Below, in pieces: positions 61,396 through 64,000 of a DNA stretch of 64,000 bases; the first letter of the stretch is position 1; each line of letters opens with the position of its first letter. The translations under genes and the position numbers were made by a program. This DNA is from Rhea pennata (lineage: Eukaryota; Chordata; Aves; Rheiformes; Rheidae). The notes beneath the pieces are model-generated. The model was not told the origin of the DNA, did not search any database, and was given only the letters and a program-made list of their open reading frames with translations. Location of the stretch: NCBI RefSeq assembly GCF_028389875.1, contig NC_084670.1, positions 17,368,883 to 17,432,882 on the forward strand, read 5' to 3'.

Positions 61396-61762
61396 CGGCC
61401 TCCTCCTGGGTCCTGCCGGCGCCGCCGGATCCGCGGCCGCAGCTCCCGCCCGGCCGCTCTCAAACTCGCCGGCTCGCCCTGCCCTGCGCGGCGCGGCGCC
61501 TTGGCGGGCCGCGGCCGGCCGACTCGCCGCGGCGGGAGGCTCGGGAGCCGCCGGCGCCCAGCGGAGGGGGCGGGGTGGGGGGGCGGGGGGGAGGCGATAC
61601 AAAGTGAAGCCACATTGCCAAACTTACCCGGCGATTGCAGCAGCGAGCGGCGGCGGCGCCCTGCGTGTGCAGCTCAGCGGCAGGGACTGAGCTCTGCAGC
61701 TCCCCTCCCGGGAAGTGCGAGCTGGAGGAAGGACCCGGGCAGACGCCTCTCGTAGCAATAGC

Positions 61763-61770
61763 TATATTTT
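61763..61770 (+). promoter_or_regulatory. TATA-like element inside the island
   Basis: TATATTTT lies in the only AT-rich pocket of the island (gtagcaatagctatatttttcc). It could direct an alternative start near 61795, giving a first exon of about 135 nt that uses the same donor. Confidence 0.3.
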
Positions 61771-62165
61771 TCCAGCCTGGGCTGCCACTTCCCGGGCTGG
61801 GGGCTTCCTCCAGCGCTCCCGAAGCCCTGTGAGAGCGCGAGCGCTGGGTCTGCTGCTTCGCAAGAAAACCTCCCCGGTGACCCCGAGCGGCGTTGCTCCC
61901 CGGCCTTTTGCAATATAGAGGGGAAGCAGGTAAGAAGTGCTGGTAATCGCTAAGGGTGTTATTGCAGCGTTCGTGCCCGGGCGGCCGGCGGCGGCCCCGT
62001 CCCGCGCTGCGCGGGGCTGCGCGGGGCTGCGCGGGGGGAGCCGCGGGCCCGGCATTGTCGCCGTCTCCGTGCCCGCGTACAAAGCCCGGCGGCGGCTGCG
62101 GGCTGCGCTCCGCTCGCCGGGCTGCTGAGCGGAGCGGGCTCGGCTGTGCGTTGAGGGGAAGGGGC

Positions 62166-62180
62166 GGGGGGGGGGGGGGG
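62166..62180 (+). repeat. G15 homopolymer
   Basis: Fifteen Gs, preceded by GGGGC, in the first part of the predicted intron 1; potential G-quadruplex. Confidence 0.9.
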
Positions 62181-62443
62181 CGCGCCAGGCACCCGCTTCC
62201 CCCGCAGTAAACACTGCTCTGAAACAGTGGCAGAAAACATCAAAGTGAGCTCTCTTTCTCCCCTCTCCAATTCCCTTCCTGCCCCCCGCACGGTCTTTTG
62301 TTTCAATCCAGGAGAAATCCGGTGAATCACCTAATTAAAACCAAGACATGAATTAAGCATCCATTTTTGTACTACAAATTGCCAGCTCTCCGCTTGTCCC
62401 TCCCTTGGTCTCCATTAAAAAAACACCAGAGACGCTGTTAAAA

Positions 62444-62458
62444 GGGGGGGGGGGGGGG
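62444..62458 (+). repeat. G15 homopolymer
   Basis: Fifteen uninterrupted Gs, 264 bp downstream of the previous G15 run. Confidence 0.9.
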
Positions 62459-63564
62459 TATTTTGCCTCTAGCTTCCAGCTCTGCTTTCTATTTCACTGA
62501 CTCCTATCCCAGGACCTAAATTGCTTGGCTGTGTAATTACTAGAGTAAGCCTATTTAAGTTAAAAGCTTTTTTCCCCCAACTCTAAATGAAACTTGATGA
62601 GGGCCCGTCCTTAGTTATCAAGGGAGTCACTTTCTGGTCAGTCCTCTTGATTCATCTTTTTAGATTTAATCAGCATTAAGGTATTGCTTGTCCTTAAGAG
62701 CTTTAGCTTAATGGGGTTACTGGATGGTTTTCTCAGTGTAACGTTTCCCATTTTATACGTATTTGCCTTCGACAAAGACGGGGTGATGTGTTAGCATGGA
62801 GTCTTTTTCTTTCTTTTAAGAAATCCGAAGTGATTTAAAGCGTAGGGAAACGGTTTAAAGGCTCATAGCAGGAAATGCAGATTCATTTAGGCTGTAGCTG
62901 GAAACTGTAACAAAAGGCAATTCCTTGAACAAATGCATCAGAAATCAATTTACATAAAGGTATATGATGCGTTCGGATAAATGCAATGCTAATGGCTTTT
63001 AGAGTGGTTTTCTTTCCAAAGTCTCGGGGTTTTTGTTACAGCTTAATTGGTGCAGTTCTTCTGGTTTATTGTGCGGTCACTGGACATACCTTCAGGAACT
63101 CTTTCCGAGGAAATGTGTGTTTAAAATCGGCCTGAGTTCTCCTTTTCCTGAAGCCAAGTTGGGCCAGTGGCAGGAAAAGTTCGCCCTCGCTGCGCTGGAG
63201 GTATCAGCCTGGGCGTCCTTAGCAGATAGCCAGATGCCTCGGTATGAGCACATACGGCTTACAAAGGACAAAGACAAAACATGCTGCTTAATTGGCAGTA
63301 AATAACTTGATCTTTTTATAGTATAAGTGACTAGAGGAACACCAGGAGTTTATTGGACTCTGGATTGAAGGCAACAAATTAATCGGTTTAGAGTAAGCTT
63401 TATGAATTGATTCCTATATTATCTCTGAGTTGTCCTGCTTGCATAAAGCATTTATTAGAAAGTGAAAAATGCCCTTACTAGCAGTTTTGGAGGCAGCCAG
63501 ACTAACTCCAGCCTGAGCGGTGCACTTCATTATTCTGCTGCTTTCCTATGGTCGGTAAACTTTT

Positions 63565-63568
<4 letters not shown>

Positions 63569-63598
<30 letters not shown>
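63569..63598 (+). repeat. T30 homopolymer
   Basis: Thirty uninterrupted Ts; no SINE body is attached on the minus strand side, so it is not clearly a poly-A tail. Confidence 0.95.
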
Positions 63599-63599
<1 letters not shown>

Positions 63600-63864
63600 A
63601 GTAACAAAGCTTTCGCGTTTAAACTGCTGATCAAGGGCAGATTAGCGAGACAAAAGTTGAGTATGTTTGTGTAGGAAGTTAACAGGAGTCCTAAAGTTCA
63701 ATGATCTATTATTCGGGCCGGTGTCCTCAGTCTGGAGTGTTTTCTCTGGGTGCTTTTTGTATCTCAAAAAGAAAAAAATATCTCGACGTCTGGACAGCCG
63801 GCTCCGAGCCCCTCGTTACCCCGCCCGGAGAGTCTCTCAGAAACTGAAAAACCAGTTTCACAAC

Positions 63865-63885
63865 TTTTTTTTTTTTTTTTTTTTT
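63865..63885 (+). repeat. T21 homopolymer
   Basis: Twenty-one Ts followed by ccttccactcctcacac, i.e. a long pyrimidine-rich run. It could serve as a polypyrimidine tract, but the following sequence has no clear acceptor-exon pair before the window ends. Confidence 0.9.
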
Positions 63886-63954
63886 CCTTCCACTCCTCAC
63901 ACGCTTTTTTAAAGCAAAACAAACCCCGGGACTGTTGCTAACTTGTGAGCTGCA

Positions 63955-64000
63955 GAGGCACAAGCGCGGAGCGGGGCCGCGCCGCCGCCGCGCGGAGTCG
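63955..64000. promoter_or_regulatory. Left edge of another CpG island (truncated)
   Basis: aagcgcggagcggggccgcgccgccgccgcgcgg begins a CpG-dense block cut by the window end. It may be an alternative promoter or the next exon region of the gene that starts at 61.3 kb. Confidence 0.5.

Larger units (their letters stand above)
61265..61929 (+). other. Predicted non-coding exon 1 (5' UTR)
   Basis: The start is approximate, placed just downstream of the CCAAT pair; the 3' end is the donor AAGCAG|GTAAGA at 61929/61930, an excellent fit to the vertebrate consensus. The only ATG in the exon is at 61284 (acacATGtg), which opens a 107-codon low-complexity frame. After it there is no ATG for about 640 nt, which strongly suggests a 5' leader, with the true start codon in a later exon beyond the window. 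The gene is not recognised. If transcription starts downstream of 61284, the leader is entirely ATG-free. Confidence 0.55.
60500..62210 (+). promoter_or_regulatory. Strong CpG-island promoter
   Basis: About 1.7 kb of very high GC and CpG holds the main features of a vertebrate housekeeping or developmental promoter: GC boxes (for example gggggcgg at 61206-61213), two inverted CCAAT boxes (61173 and 61215), no canonical TATA box at the expected start, and a downstream splice donor at 61930. Sequence between about 61050 and 61150 is a pyrimidine-rich C/T tract on the plus strand. I place the main start near 61250-61290, just downstream of the CCAAT pair. The direction is plus because the donor and the CCAAT-to-leader arrangement agree. 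A bidirectional transcript to the left is possible. Confidence 0.8.
62210..63950 (+). other. Predicted start of intron 1, AT-rich and complex
   Basis: The sequence is non-coding. The part at about 62500-62790 (gtgtaattactagag, gatttaatcagcattaagg, cttaatggggtta) has the complex TAAT-bearing texture of a conserved intronic element. No second exon is evident: no open segment here is bounded by a convincing acceptor and donor. Confidence 0.45.

Noticed and set aside
61252-61755. Plus-strand frames of 107-167 codons in the predicted leader
   Set aside because: Low-complexity R, A, G, P and H-rich products, one beginning at a non-ATG codon; better explained as chance frames in a GC-rich 5' leader.
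1-64000. tRNA, U6, 7SK, Y RNA, known microRNA hairpins, CRISPR arrays, prokaryotic operons
   Set aside because: Scanned by eye for hallmark sequences and found none; SINE-like tRNA resemblances are too degraded to be functional tRNAs.
1-64000. CR1 LINE copies with the typical bird 3' end (repeated attctatg-type units)
   Set aside because: No clear tail repeats or reverse-transcriptase frame seen; short resemblances (for example near 11720 and 22835) are too weak.

Overview
The window reads as vertebrate nuclear DNA, most likely a bird or another sauropsid. It has long non-coding AT-rich stretches with scarce CpG, broken by sharp CpG-dense islands. There is a metazoan-type 5' splice donor, worn tRNA-type/MIR-like SINE relics, and no Alu, B1/B2 or recent L1. 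There are no operons, Shine-Dalgarno-type genes, CRISPR arrays or bacterial insertion sequences. The species call is inference from texture, not a match to a named locus.

I could not identify a complete protein-coding gene. Nearly all open frames of 60-200 codons look like chance frames, either in AT-rich DNA or in GC-rich islands and homopurine tracts. The window is best read as a large intergenic region, or part of one, that ends in the promoter and first exon of a plus-strand gene.

Layout. 1-18 kb: non-coding DNA with small CpG-rich patches near 2.6-3.1, 4.5-4.7, 7.35-7.42, 11.3-11.7, 13.3-13.4, 15.1-15.3, 16.6 and 17.3-18.1 kb, and two good inverted repeats near 10.6 and 15.5 kb. 18-40 kb: CpG-poor desert with three SINE-like relics (23.4, 28.3 and 38.3 kb) and an AT-rich, TAAT-rich block at 22.4-22.85 kb that looks like a conserved enhancer. 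40.3-43 kb: a composite regulatory-looking region with a G13 run, a 232-nt uninterrupted homopurine tract, a CpG island holding a near-consensus CTCF site, a TAAT-rich block and a second CpG island. 43-60 kb: desert again, with an exon-like open segment bounded by splice consensus at 48.13-48.28 kb, a (GT)13 microsatellite, a TAAT-rich block at 52.3-52.7 kb and a very AT-rich stretch at 55-59.5 kb.

60.0-62.2 kb is the clearest functional unit. It is a strong CpG island with CRE-like sites, a tandem repeat carrying four MYB-type TAACGG motifs and two inverted CCAAT boxes exactly 42 bp apart. A GC-rich leader of about 640 nt without any ATG follows and ends at a strong donor (AAGCAG|GTAAGA, junction 61929/61930). 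This fits a non-coding exon 1 whose coding exons lie beyond the right edge. The downstream intron is AT-rich, and another CpG island begins at 63.95 kb and is cut by the window end. I do not recognise the gene. The TAAT-rich blocks with CpG islands suggest, by inference only, a developmental regulator locus with distal enhancers.
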